From positions 7,832,114 through 7,896,113 of the forward strand of contig OW387149.1 of assembly GCA_936440205.1 (NCBI GenBank): a stretch of DNA of 64,000 bases, given 5' to 3'. Under the pieces are notes generated by a model. That model saw nothing but the letters and a program-made list of their open reading frames with translations. It had not been told where the DNA came from and ran no database searches. Numbering within the stretch: position 1 is the first letter of the stretch; every line of letters begins with the position of its first letter. The stretch is from Lepidonotus clava (Eukaryota; Annelida; Polychaeta; Phyllodocida; Polynoidae). Below, piece after piece: positions 42,661-54,559 of this stretch. The position numbers and the translations under genes were made by a program.

Positions 42661-43887
42661 TTTTCATATGAAACTTTTCCCAAAAAAATTCAAATTGTGA
42701 GAAAAAAATTCAATGTTCTGACCATTTGTCAAATAACCTCCAGAGGAGGTTATCTGGATAACCTCCTCCGGAGGTTAACCAAATAAACCTCTGTTGGAGG
42801 TTAAAACAAGCCACAGCTGTAGGTTACGATCAGAAATCTCCTCTGAGAACAATAGCGGTTCGGACCGGGAGTAGTATAATGGGAACTATCCACTAGGTGG
42901 CCAAGACTGCAGCAGTCACTTCTAGGCTAGCACTTGGGTGGCCCCAGATTCCTAAGTCCATTTACGGGTCCGCAAATATACGAACAAGGGTTAGATCCGT
43001 AAAATAACCTTTGTACATGTCAATAGTACGGAAAATGATTTATAGTATTCCTAAGTATACTAAAATAGAAAAAAAAGATACTTAAGGTAAAAATGACATC
43101 ATAAATGCGTACAAACAAAGATTTTCTAGGGCTTTACGGAAAAAGTGTCCCTAAGTACCCCTTTTTACCTAAAATATTACGGAAATAGACCAAAAATACG
43201 GAAAAAAGAACCGGGAGGGTTAGGTAGCTGTAACTTACTATCATAGATGTCTAAAATAGTTTCCCAAACACACATTATTCAAAAACATTAACAGGAAAGT
43301 GAAATAAAATGAAATGAATGAAACATTCAACAAGAAATGGAAAAAGTAAGTAATAATAAGAAAAATAATTATTGTTCTCATGATATAGGAGCCTCTAGTA
43401 CTTGGACAAGTCCCAGATAATAGTTGAGACTTCTCTTATAACTGTTAGATTATAGCTACAGCCAAGTATGCTAGGTGCTCAAACTATTATGCAACAGGTA
43501 TAATCATAGGTCATGAAAGGACTAGACCTATGTGGACGGTGTGCATATTTTCCGTTTATTTATAGAGCTATTTAGGGACACTTGCTTTTACTTACGGACA
43601 TGCTGCAGTCCGTTCATAGCACTTGCGGACCTATTTTACGGAACAGAAGATTTATTTTAGGAATCTGGGGGGAGCCCACACATGTGTTGATCCCTGGAAT
43701 TGTCATAAATAAAAAATCTTTATTGTTGGGCGGTTTGTCTCTGCCGCCTGCTAAGCAGCCCAAACTTAGTGTTCTGTTTGTTTATTTGTATGTTGACTAA
43801 GGGAAGAGTTTACATAAAGTTATTGCATGCACTCAGGTACTTATTGCATGCACTCAGGTACTCTGAGATACCAGTGAGCCACTGGTT
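42661..43887. other. No gene seen; palindromic AACCTCC cluster at 42725-42810
   Basis: ATAACCTCCAGAGGAGGTTAT and ATAACCTCCTCCGGAGGTTA are back-to-back palindromes, followed by AACCTCTGTTGGAGGTT. The rest is AT-rich without recognisable genes. Confidence 0.5.
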
Positions 43888-44107
43888 CTTAAGCCCCATA
43901 CCCACTAGGCGATTCTACTGGCGACTGGCTATGGGCAACAGCAGAATCACTGGTAGAATCGTCACCAATTCAGATCAAATGTTAGTATGTAACATTTCAA
44001 TATTAAATACTAACATTTGATCTGAATTGGTAATGATTTTACCAGTGATTCTGCTGTTGCCCATCTCCAGTTGCCAGTAAAATCGCCTAGTGGGTATGGG
44101 GCTTAAG
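43888..44107. mobile_element. Foldback MITE with about 100-bp arms
   Basis: 220 bp that is nearly one full palindrome. It starts CTTAAGCCCCATACCCACTA and ends with the exact inverse. The arms match throughout with a few mismatches and leave a loop of about 20 bases around AACATTTCAATATTA. Non-coding. The class is unknown. Confidence 0.85.
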
Positions 44108-46880
44108 ATAAAGCAGAGCGAGCATTGTAAATATAAATGTAAATGCTTCATATCAAAGGGATTTTGGTGAATATGTATTCTGTTGTGAATACGAATATGA
44201 TTGAAGGATGGAGACGGGGACAAGATCAGAACCATATTTATCTATTAGGAACCATGTACAAATATCAAAGTGTTGAGCTAGCACTTAACGCTACATTCTT
44301 GTCCATGAGTTGCTAGGCTTACGTACGCCGATGTTAGCCTAACGACGCTACCGCTGGCGACATGTTTGGTGACGTTATAATGTAGTCCTGCAACGTTATT
44401 GATCATGCCACGTACTTGGCGTGTAGATTAGATTGTTACAACGTAGCCAGTGGCAACGTCATCGACAATGAATCATGCACAGTTGGAGCTAGACTTTCTA
44501 GTGCATCCCACCGTTTGACAGGGGGACTTTACAAGTCTGAAACAACATGGCTATCATTTGTGGAATCCCCAGTTAGAAGGAATATTTTCATTGGCTATCT
44601 ATATTTAGTAAAGAAAACCCCTTTGCTGGTTAACTGTTATGGCCCAAGCTTGCCAGAAACAAGCGGGCCCGCAAAGGATTCTGGGGGAGGTAGAAATGTG
44701 ATAGGCGCTGAGAATAGGAGGCGGCCATGTAATAGGTCGGAGCAACAGCTATGAGTCAGAAACCCACCAGGTGTCAGGGCAGTCACAGGCCTGTCAACAT
44801 TCAAACGGCCCAGGAGGGGCTTTTGTGTCAAAAATCAGGACAATCTACCGACAATCCGGACAAAATGTATAACAGTAATATATTATTATGATATGTATTA
44901 TGGTAAGAAACTTAAAACCAAGTACTGTATTATACATCTGTGACTGGACATGCCTTGTCAATTTCAAAAGATATATAGTGAATCATCATTTTCTAGTAAT
45001 ATCCAAAATGAAAACAAACTATTTTTGATTGCCTTATTAAAACATAGCACATTGAATTTGTATATAAAATCTGGAAAAAAAATGTCACAGAGTAATTGTT
45101 CCTGTCGGGTTACCTAACTCAGTATACTACTCCTTCTCTTACAGAATTATTCAGACCAGTATAGGCCCGTCTTAAATCTATGATATCAGGACAATTTTCA
45201 CTGTAATATGCCCATCTCACATCGGATATTTCCTGGGATTGGACAAGGGTTGGACAAAATAGACATATATGCCATTCTTGTCACCAAACCTTGGGATTAC
45301 TTAAATAAGCAAGAATTATGTTTTTCTATATCCCCAAGTACTGCTTAAATATTACTAGTTCTTAGATTTTATCAATTGACAGATTTGCAGGTTTGCCAAC
45401 CAGTAAAAATGCTGTATTTCAGGGAAAAATAGGGTTGGACATTATAGGTTGGACTGACAGGCTTTACTATTGGTTCCTATGGGGAAACCTCCAAAATGTA
45501 AGATAGCATTTAAGAAACTTCAGGAGCAATCTGTCAACCAAATCACATTTATTAATCTGGGATTGTGCAACTCTCTCCATGAAATAAACACAAAAGCAAC
45601 TTTGATAAAATTTCATGGTAAACTTCACTGTTGGTATAAACTGTGATGGGCTTGTTGGGACAGTCGGGACAGAGGCTAAAATTCGGGACTGTCTGACCAT
45701 AATTATCGGGACAAGCAGCCCGCTCCATGACGGTATCAAATTATAGCCTTCTCACTGATTTGTATCGTATGAAATCCATGTACTTTATAGTCAACACTGT
45801 CATAGACATATATAAGATGTGTTATCTCTATGACACTGTGTAGTATTTAGGAAACCTGGCAAAACCTTCCTGTATTTCAAATATTAAAAGAAAATTATTC
45901 AAACACATAAGAGAATGCCCCAAAATAATTTAGGTGTAGACCTTGAACATCCCACAGGGAGACCGGCCTTTTGTGGCCGAAGAACTTTATGATGATTCTA
46001 AGTTCAATTAAAAAAAAGGGGGCATTTCTTAAATTCAAAGTGCAACATGGAGCTTATTGACATGAAGAAGATAATAAATGACATGAAAAGATAGTTATTC
46101 CTTGGATTCGACATGTGATATGAAACTTAGGGGTTTTCTATATTGGCAGGGACTTTTAAAATATTGGCACATAGTCCTTTCTTAAATTCGACATTCGGGG
46201 AGCCTCCATCTACACTCCTAATACTTCTCACGTCCCAGAACCTTTCTTTCTTGGCCCAATAAAATCAATTCGATTGAACAATCATTTTTATGTTTCACTT
46301 CTAAGTAGCATCCTGCAACAGCAAGTTACATATTGATACAATTAAGCATAAAAAGAGCAAAATACGTAATTATGTATCTATCAAAATAACAATACAGCGT
46401 ATCAACTAAATACCTTAAATTGTTCTTTTTTGAGTGTGTGTGTGTATTGGAGGGAGGGGGTATATCACCCTCTGGTTAGAGGTCCGATAGGGTATCCAAT
46501 GTTTGTGACATGGGAATAAACTTTGTGTATTATTATTAGGTTTAATACTATTATTTATTGTAGTGACCCCTGACTTTTATTATTTACTGTTGTGAAACCT
46601 GAAGATGACTCAGCCTTGTTCTCTCTGGATATAAAGATGTTCTCAAGAGTACTCCTGCATTGTTCCTGATATTTCAACTTGCCCAGCCCTGTTTTCCTGA
46701 AGCGCGACTTTTAGGCCAATCAGGATTCCCCATTGTTCAATATGGCGGCGCCCACTGGGCCTCTCCCGAATATGGTATAATGGTCTATCATTCATTTAAT
46801 GACACCAAGATATGGCTGGAATTTTGACGATTTACGCAGTCAAAAACCTTTAGTTTATCTATTTTTCCATGTTTTGAACT
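44108..46880. other. No gene seen
   Basis: AT-rich intergenic DNA. A frame at 44416-44754 (112 codons) has no recognisable domain and ordinary Cys/Arg content; I do not call it a gene. 46734-46772 shares TTGTTCAATATGGCGG with 28544. A TG-run lies at 46434-46445. Confidence 0.4.
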
Positions 46881-46885
46881 GTATT

Positions 46886-47097
46886 CAGGCCCGTAGCCAG
46901 CATTTCTCAGAGGGTGTTTCGTTTTTTGACTAGTATTTTTTTCTAGGAGGCGCGCGGTTCGTTTTTTTTTTTTAAAAAAAAAGGCTAAAATACACATTTT
47001 TTTAATTTATTGTCATATGTTACATAAGAAATTTAAGGAGTCTTCCTTCAAGGGGGGGTTCGTACGAACCCCCCAAACCCCCCTGGCTATGAGCCTG
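46886..47097. mobile_element. Small MITE with CAGGCYCRTAGCCAG ends and GTATT flank duplication
   Basis: Starts CAGGCCCGTAGCCAG and ends CTGGCTATGAGCCTG, inverted copies with two mismatches. GTATT stands on both sides (46881-46885 and 47098-47102), consistent with a 5-bp target duplication. Inside is the 20-bp palindrome GGGGGTTCGTACGAACCCCC (within 47053-47074). 212 bp, non-coding. The superfamily is not clear from the ends. Confidence 0.75.
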
Positions 47098-47102
47098 GTA
47101 TT

Positions 47103-48779
47103 ATACCCAGGCAAGCAGCAACGTAATAAGAACGTTCTGCGACTGTACTTTTTTAATTGGTCTGAGACCTGGCCAATTTTCAAGTAACAATAACGTTATT
47201 TTAGGTAAGGTTTAGACTTACTGAAAAAGAACGTTCTAATAACATTCAATTTTGGTAAAGTTGAGACCGAACTAATAAAGAATGTTATAATAACGTTATT
47301 GTAATGTAAAATAACGTTACAAGAACGGCACAAGGACGTTCTAGTGTGACGTCGCAACGTTATGTTCTAAAGACGTTTTTGGGTGCCCTCAAAAGAATGT
47401 AACAAGAACCAAACTAGGTCTAAACAGAACGTTGCTACAATGTTATTATAACGTCATATTCTTGCTTTGGTAAGCACCTGTTTTGTGTTACCGACACCTG
47501 ATTATGTGAATCAATAATTCTTTTAGATTGAAAAAAAGATAAATGTTATGCACCACGTGCCTTTTTAGCACTCTACTTTACTGCCAGACTTTGATTCTTA
47601 AGGGCAATCGCGCTATTTGTTCATGCGCATGCACACTGCGCAGCCTGGGTGAATGGGTGTGCAGTGGACCATGACCATGAAAATCCTTAGAACCCTATGG
47701 AGGGAAAATCCTTAGAACCCTATAGAACTATAGAACCCTATGGAGGGAAAATGCGTTTTTGCTCATAGCTCCCTTGATTGTCATCCAATTAACAAACTGT
47801 TCGTGACAAAGTTGTAGTCCTGAGCGTTGTGAATCCATGTATCTGCTCAGATTTATTAGTTTTTAATCATGAATTTATTATGAATTTATTTGTAATAAAA
47901 GTATTATTTTCGATCCTCTCCTCCCATTTTGGCCATTTTAATGTCCCCTTTTGAGCTTGTGTGGCATGGGCTATGCACAGTACATCATGAAACAAACTAA
48001 TATATAGGAAAATTGTTATGTTTAAGTAGATAAAGTTGGGATCCATATGTGCTAGAAATGATGAATAAGCATCTAGCATAATTGATTAATTTGTATAATT
48101 TTCACAAATTTGTGTCTAAATCTATCAATAGATATGTGGATTTTCTGAAAAAGTTAGATCGGTGACCCCCTAATTTCTTTTCATTAAATGATAGCCAACA
48201 CTTATTCAAATCAAATATAGAAATTTCAAGCAATTTTCAATGTTGATAATGTTTTTATTGCCAATTTAATAAGAATTTGTTGTTTTTTATCACCAGATTC
48301 ATCCAATTAAATTCCTCCAAAATAACTTAATTTTCGTATTTTTGGCAAATAATGCATTTTATATAAAGATTAACATGTTGACTTTATATGCAAATGAGTT
48401 AAAAGCATAGTCAATGATTTTCATTAGTGTGATTAAGGAATTTCTTAAGGTTATTTCAATTTGTGAAAATACTGAAATTTTCGTTTTTTGCTAATTTTGT
48501 GATGTGTTTAATTCAAAAGTTAGCATGGTGACCCCCTATTTTTTCTTCATTTCTGGAATCCATAAACCCTAAACTTGCATTTCCCAAAATTTAAAGGAAA
48601 TGTCAACGTTAGAACTATAATGGAGTGATTGTCTTTAAAATAGTCTAACCTAATATATGAACAAACTTGCCCTTCAACCCTTAATCATTCTCTCGTCTGC
48701 AATTCTAGCTACGGGCTCTTATCTAATCATGGGCCACTATACTTTACACATAATATATATGTAAATGCTCTGAATACAT
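47103..48779. other. No gene seen; AACGTT-rich segment at 47120-47470
   Basis: The left part repeats AACGTT, ATAACGTTA and GGTAAGGTT words and resembles loosely the ACGTTATTATAACA part of the duplication tails (12490-12660), suggesting a distantly related dispersed repeat. The rest is AT-rich without genes. Confidence 0.35.
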
Positions 48780-48797
48780 ACATACATATATATTATA

Positions 48798-48833
<36 letters not shown>

Positions 48834-48846
48834 TGTATGTATGTAT
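48780..48846. repeat. TA / TATG microsatellite
   Basis: A TA-rich stretch continues into about ten GTAT/TATG units (48804-48846). Confidence 0.95.
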
Positions 48847-50550
48847 ACTACATGTATTAATTTCCCATCCCAGCTCAAATATGCGTTAATAGAGTATTAT
48901 CGCGTAACTTTTGCTCCATCAAATTTAGAACTTCCTGCTCCATATACTCCACATATTGCAGGTCGTCCTGTACTGACACGGATGGTCAGTCCATGCTCTG
49001 TTAGCTTAGCGTAGTGTTTTCATCAACGCACACCTTAGCTATAACTCTTTGTCAAAGGTGAAGAGTAAGGAGGAGTCTAGGTAATAATGTGTATAGTATC
49101 ATCATACATAAGGGCTGTTGCACCTGGCACTCAGTCAGAGTAAAGCTGAATGTTGTTGTTAGTTAACCAACCTGGAAAGGTTGTTTTCTAGAAGCTTAAT
49201 CCTGTAGTTGGATTTGAAGCTGATAGACTGCTTAGATGGCGGGAGCATTGGCTGAGTGTGAGTGAGTGGATTCTATCCTTGGAGCTGTTCATTGTCAATT
49301 GAGATCTTGTCATGGAAACGCAATAAGGTAAAACAGTGTTGTATCGTGCACAGTGGTATATCGCGCATTTTTTGAAAATATCCCTAGAATTAAGAAAAAT
49401 ATATCAAAGTACAAAAAATGTTTACAAAACAACGGTTTGAATGAACCATAATATTACTTAACAATCACTTTGATTAATCAAGTATTGGGAAACACATATT
49501 TTCTGATGTACCAGGTGCGCGATACAACCCTGTTTTGATATTTCTATTAAATGTAATCATTATTTTATAGAATTTTATGAGATATCATATCCCCTGAATT
49601 CGCACATCCTTTTTACCCTTGCTTGGAGGGTTTTAATGAATGGTATGCACGTATATAGACCTATTTTAAACATAGAACTTATTTTTCAGTAAAAATCATT
49701 ATTATATATATTTTCATACCATTTTGAAAAGAATGCGTGATATAAAACTGTGCTATCCATGATATAACCCGGATATGCACAGTAAACGACCCAAATATAT
49801 TTTTTTTACATTTTCTCTCTTTACCAACAAAGGATTAAAAGTAGAAACTATTAAATAACCCCTGCAGATACATTGAATACGGACGTTTATGATAAGACAA
49901 GGTTGGAAGTCACCTTTGAAGAGATTAATGAATAAAAGACAAAATTTGGACCATAAATTGTAATTTTTTAAATATTTCAATGAAATCTGAAAAAAGAAAT
50001 TGCAGTGTTTTATGACATATCATGTTATCAATGGTTGTCCATTCAAAAATAGGGTTTCAGTTAAATTAATTTCAATGTATATGGACCTTGAGTTTTCATA
50101 AAACAAGATTTTGGAGAGATACAAAATTTTACTTTTATGTCTGCTTATTTCATGTACAGTGTGCAATACTAAGCATGATAAATGCGCGATATTAGCCTGA
50201 TATGAGCCATACAAAGCCTAAAAACGTATTTTATATCTTCTCATCCTAGAAAAATATAGGTAAGGGCTATTTGGGGAAACATTTATATCAATGAATACGT
50301 CACATATAGTCCTTTATCACAAGATAAAATCGGGAAGTACATTATCAAAGCCTTATATGTACGAGGCATCATTTTGTTAAAATGAAATTAATTGTGCGAT
50401 ATACCCCCTTTTTACCCTAACACAGGAATAAATAAAGAACATCCTTTCGTGTGAGTGTTATGTCTTACATTATACCACAACTATTTTTATGTATTGGACG
50501 ACAGGAGTCGACAGTGAAGTGTCACTGTGACGTTATTACACAATCTGGTT
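48847..50550. other. No gene seen
   Basis: AT-rich DNA left of the second DIRS-order element. Words of the type GCGCGATA / GTGCGATATA recur (49350-49370, 49515-49525, 50180-50190, 50394-50402) without a clear unit. No recognisable protein. Confidence 0.4.
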
Positions 50551-50886
50551 ACATAAATTGATCGTTACATGTGTGGAAGAAAACTAAGACAGTGTTTGCG
50601 CTGGACGACGGCGTCAAGTGACCGCCCTTTATTACTAAAGATTTTGATATATGTTGCTATATAGGTCCTTCCTGGGCGGGAGCTGAGTGGAGAGTGTCTC
50701 TGACCCTGGGCGCACTCTCGGGCTCCCCCTAGTGGTTGGTGGGAGAACTGGTGGAGCCCTCTGGATTCCAGCTCCCTATTTATATATGCATATATCAGAT
50801 ATATACACACACATAAATTGATCGTTACATGTGTGGAAGAAAACTAAGACAGTGTTTGCGCTGGACGACGGCGTCAAGTGACCGCC
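50551..50886 (-). repeat. Split direct repeats at 3' end of second DIRS-order element
   Basis: 50551-50626 and 50811-50886 are identical over 76 bp (starting ACATAAATTGATCGTTACAT on the plus strand). About 184 bp lies between them. The arrangement parallels the repeats of the first element at 1797-2159 but the sequences are unrelated, so the two elements are different families. Confidence 0.8.
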
Positions 50887-50934
50887 AAACCTCCAAAGAG
50901 AAGTAGTCAAAAGATAATCCAGCAAGGCACATAT

Positions 50935-51300
50935 CACCAACCAGGTGGGAAGTCTCACCAACCATGTGGTACCAGCAGGTAATCCGGCCAACCAAGTGGC
51001 AACGTAGACCATGTATTAGGAAGCAGCCACTTAACATGTTGTAGCGGTGAGATCCGGCCAACCCAGTGGCAAGTCATGGCACACGCACAGACGTCAGCCA
51101 CAATCACAGGCGCAGAACGGTTAACTAGCCAACCAAGTGGCAATGTCTGATGCCCACGAGTAGAAGATAACAACACAACCAGTGTAGGTTGGAAAGGCCA
51201 ACAATGTGGCAGTGAAGCGCCCGGATATGGTGATAACAAAAGTCAACAGTGTAATATAAGTAACCAACCAAGTGGTAGTCGCCAACCATGCGGCTCATTG
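50935..51300. repeat. Scattered CCAACCAAGTGG motifs
   Basis: About eight copies of CCAACCAAGTGG or close variants (CCAACCATGTGG, CCAACCCAGTGG, CCAACAATGTGG, CCAACCATGCGG) lie at irregular spacing of 25-70 bp between the recombinase end and the first split repeat. Two are preceded by ATCCGG. Not a regular satellite. Confidence 0.7.
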
Positions 51301-51308
51301 AAGATGTC

Positions 51309-52313
51309 TTAAACACCGACAGTAGTGTTGCTTAGATGGAGTGACACTTGATCTTCAATCAATATTTTCCTCTCAAAAGGAGTGATCAAATACATTAGGA
51401 CAGCCATAGAACGCCAATCCCCCACGGATTTGATGTCCTCCAGGGGAATCCCAATATGGTGAAGAAAAGCAGCTCCACTCCTACGCATAGAATGCAAACC
51501 CACATCTGAAGGGTCCATCCCAATGCGTGACACTGAGTCTTTGAGAAAGTGTAACAGGACATTGTACAGCAAAGGTTTCGGACCGGATGGAGAATCCAGG
51601 TAGAAAAGCGGCCCAGATGCTGGTCCTGGAACAGTGTCAAAATGATGCCTTAGCATAGACACCACACAGAAAGCTGGCTCAGACACCAGTGACAAAGGTA
51701 TGGTCAAGACCCGCTCCTGATATTTGAGAGTTTTGGTCGAACGAACATATATCTGTGCTCCATTTTCCGAGAACACCACATCCCTCCTTTGTAGGGTGTG
51801 ACCCTCAGTGTTAGATGAGTCCTGGACAATATTAGACTTCCTTAGTAGCGTACGGAAGCTGAACATCAATGAACACGACATCGTTGATACGTTAGAGTCA
51901 GCCATATCTAGCTTAGAGAAAATATCCAACATCTGCTTGGGAGACAAAGGTACTTTTTGTTTGACAGAGTCTCCTAGTTGTCTCCTGATGCCTGATAACA
52001 CGAGCTTAATGGTGAATGATTCACGGAAGTCAATGTCATAGCCATAATAATGATGCAGTCGATTAATCGCAGACATATAATTATTTACTGTAGAATACTT
52101 TGAAGATCTAGCCTGGAAGACTAAAAATCTTGCTACAGTTTGCGAAGAAGCTGGTAACGGGACCAATGAATTATCGGCGCAGAAGGTAATGAATCGTTTC
52201 CACTGGGAATTTCTCGTCTTTAAGGTCGAGGCAGACCATGCTGAACCAACTGCACCAGACACTTCTCTATCTAACTCTGAAAGGTCCACTGCAACATAAA
52301 GATGATTTGTCAA
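51309..52313 (-). CDS. Tyrosine recombinase of second DIRS-order element (fossil)
   Basis: 334 residues. The core-binding half has STLKTRNSQWKRFITFC, close to the first element's TRQTRNSQWKRYAEFC. The catalytic half shows FRTLLRKSN, the HSMRRSG box (HxxR), GDWRS and a tyrosine in VLMYLITPF. It overlaps the end of the RT/RNase H region by 47 bases, as is common in this order. The frame is fully open. Confidence 0.85.
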   Translation of the reverse strand: MTNHLYVAVDLSELDREVSGAVGSAWSASTLKTRNSQWKRFITFCADNSLVPLPASSQTVARFLVFQARSSKYSTVNNYMSAINRLHHYYGYDIDFRESFTIKLVLSGIRRQLGDSVKQKVPLSPKQMLDIFSKLDMADSNVSTMSCSLMFSFRTLLRKSNIVQDSSNTEGHTLQRRDVVFSENGAQIYVRSTKTLKYQERVLTIPLSLVSEPAFCVVSMLRHHFDTVPGPASGPLFYLDSPSGPKPLLYNVLLHFLKDSVSRIGMDPSDVGLHSMRRSGAAFLHHIGIPLEDIKSVGDWRSMAVLMYLITPFERKILIEDQVSLHLSNTTVGV

Positions 52314-54018
52314 GGTCAGCTAACGAAGATTTATAATCAATACGTGATAACAAGTCGGGGATCACATTATCAATTCCTGGAACATGTCTGGCGGTTAGAT
52401 GAACATTAAAAGTAACACAGAGCCAGAATATCTCACGCAGCAAGGCCATGGCGTCATCATTAAATTTTGAGCTGATACCCGTGTTAACCGCAGCCATAAC
52501 TTGTGTGTTGTCGGTTAGGCAGATCACATGTTGATCTCTCCATGAAGAAGCATATCTCGACATTGACAAGTAAACGGGGTATAACTCTAGAACATTAATG
52601 TTCGTGCGTGGAACAGATATGTTAATCCAATGTTCGTGATCCGGATTAAGTTGAAAGGCATATTTGGGCTCGTTTGATAAATTAAGGAACCCTGCTTGCC
52701 AATCATCGCCACAGGTTAAGCCATAACCTGTTAACGACACATCTGTAGAGAATGTTGGACCTTGTCCGTAGTTGTATTCTATACAACAAGCTGTACCGTT
52801 GAAGAATCTGGAGAACCGACGCCACCAAAGCAAGTCTGCACTAAACCCCTGTGATAAAGTGATGCGGGGGTTACCATCTCCTAATCCCTTCAATAAGGCT
52901 ATGATACGGCGCGAAAAGGTTCTGGCGCCTTTGACCACCTTAGAAGCGTGACTAAGAATACCGCAGAGAAGTTGGAGCTGTCGTTTAGTACATCTGGTAC
53001 GGTCACAGAAAAAATTCAATTCTGAATGCAACTACTCAATCTTATCAGAGGGTAGTGATATCTCCATAGTTACTGAATTGAATAAGATTCCCAAGTATCG
53101 GCAACATTGACTCGGCGACGAACATTTTTTCCAGCTTACACCGAATCCCAGACTGCCTAATAAATGAATAAGTTCCATCTGCAGTAACTGACAAGACTCA
53201 AAGGAGTCACCCATGACGATAAAGTCGTCAAGGTAGTTTAACACACGGCCATAACCACGTCTGGCCAAACATCTAACTATAAAGTTACTAATGTGTGTAA
53301 ACAAAAACGGTGCATTACGCAGACCAAAACAGATTCTGGTATCGTTTAGTAGAACTTGTTCTCCGTCCATCATCCATGAGATGCCCTGGTATTTCCATTG
53401 AGAGGGATGTACCGATATAGACCTGTAAGCGGATGCGATATCAACGGTGGCCATGTAGACATTAGGCGTCATCATAGAAACAACATCATCCACCGTTTTA
53501 TAAGAAAACGTAGCAGTGGTATCTGACATGAAATTGTTAATAGAATGGCCGATGGGCCGCTTACAGTCTGTTATTGGTCGGTAAGTTCCGTCTTTCTTAG
53601 GAACTGCTCCAACAGCATGAACACACACAGGAGTCTCGTCTGCCACAACAAACTTGTATTCGGACATCTCGCGCTTGATCAAAGCGTCCACGTAGGAGTA
53701 GGCTTCACCTGACGTAACCGAAGAATAATTCAAACAAAAATATTCATCTACAAGATCATTAGGGTTAACAATATAGAACCCTTCATTTATACCGCCGATC
53801 TCATTGTTTAAGAGATGGTGACAGTCGTAAAGAGGGACAGTATGTAAGCCAGGTGAGTACTGTACTTCCACATAACCCCGCGCAATGCACTGTATGTCCT
53901 CCGACAAATATAACATGTCATTATTATCACCAGCGGTGGAAGGATAGTCTAAGTTGGACAGATCGTAACCCTCTTCAGGTAACACAGAATCGTGACCGCT
54001 GGTCATCATGTACGACAT
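52267..54018 (-). CDS. RT/RNase H region of second DIRS-order element (fossil)
   Basis: Reverse transcriptase with PKKDGTYRPITDCKRP (fingers), ATVDIASAYRSISV (first Asp box), FGLRNAPFLFT and the YLDDFIVMG catalytic box, then CRYLGILFNS. The RNase H part follows, with TDVSLTGYGLTCGDD, INVLELYPVYLSM and CLTDNTQVMAAVN, and ends ARHVPGIDNVIPDLLSR before the recombinase. The order and wording are typical of DIRS-order pol. It is well kept; about one break is likely. Confidence 0.85.
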
Positions 54019-54135
54019 ACAACTGCTTGGAATAACGTTCTCAGAATAGACCGCTGGCCTAAATTTAGAACAAGTACGCTCGCCCTGATTTTCTGTAGTA
54101 TTCGGGAACGCGGATTCATGGCCAACCGCGGTATA

Positions 54136-54278
54136 TCAATCAGTCTTTTTCTCACTGCACCCGAAAGCTCTGTGTTTCCCTCCACACGATCGGCAAACGT
54201 GTTTCTTAGAACAATTGCCCGTACATCTGCGGTAATTGAAAGAGTAACATACGTCTTCTGGGAAGCCATCCGGAACTG
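54136..54278 (-). CDS. gag-like C-terminal piece of second DIRS-order element (fossil)
   Basis: The minus-strand frame just left of the Harbinger encodes a Cys/His cluster (CYSFNYRRC, CSKKHVC, CGGKHRAFGC), the zinc-knuckle-like signature found at the end of DIRS-order gag proteins. It borders the Harbinger's left end and so is one of two gag pieces. Confidence 0.7.
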
Positions 54279-54460
54279 GGGGGCATTCCATAAAACATCG
54301 GCGATACTTGTTTTTGGGTTACCGCGTATCGCGAGGCCCAAATGCCTTCCATAAAAAATCGACGATATATCGCCACGATATTTGCGCTTCCATAAAACTT
54401 TGGCGATATATCGCCAGCACCCCGCGATAGTCCAAAACCGCTAAAATCGGCGATACCAAA
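54279..54460. repeat. Harbinger left end with TTCCATAAAA / GGCGATATATCGCC repeats
   Basis: TTCCATAAAA occurs three times here (at the tip, about 54345 and about 54389), each followed within 20 bases by a CGAYGATA or GGCGATATATCGCC palindrome. Likely recognition sites for the transposase or its partner. Confidence 0.6.
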
Positions 54461-54559
54461 TTTTGGTATCGTGGTGTTTTACAACCCCTTTTAAACCTAT
54501 TCTCTAACGTTGAAATCGATTTCAAGGGAAACCGCAAGTCATTCTGGGATACTTCCAAC

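Noticed and set aside
44416-44754. 112-codon plus-strand frame as a gene
   Set aside because: No domain, no splice context and no neighbouring exon. The length is within chance for this GC content.
48805-49014. Met-Tyr-Val-Cys repeat frame
   Set aside because: A reading of the TATG microsatellite.
54006-54341. 111-codon minus-strand frame next to the Harbinger end
   Set aside because: It reads partly from the transposon tip and is in a different frame from the Cys/His gag-like piece, so it is not a gene of its own.
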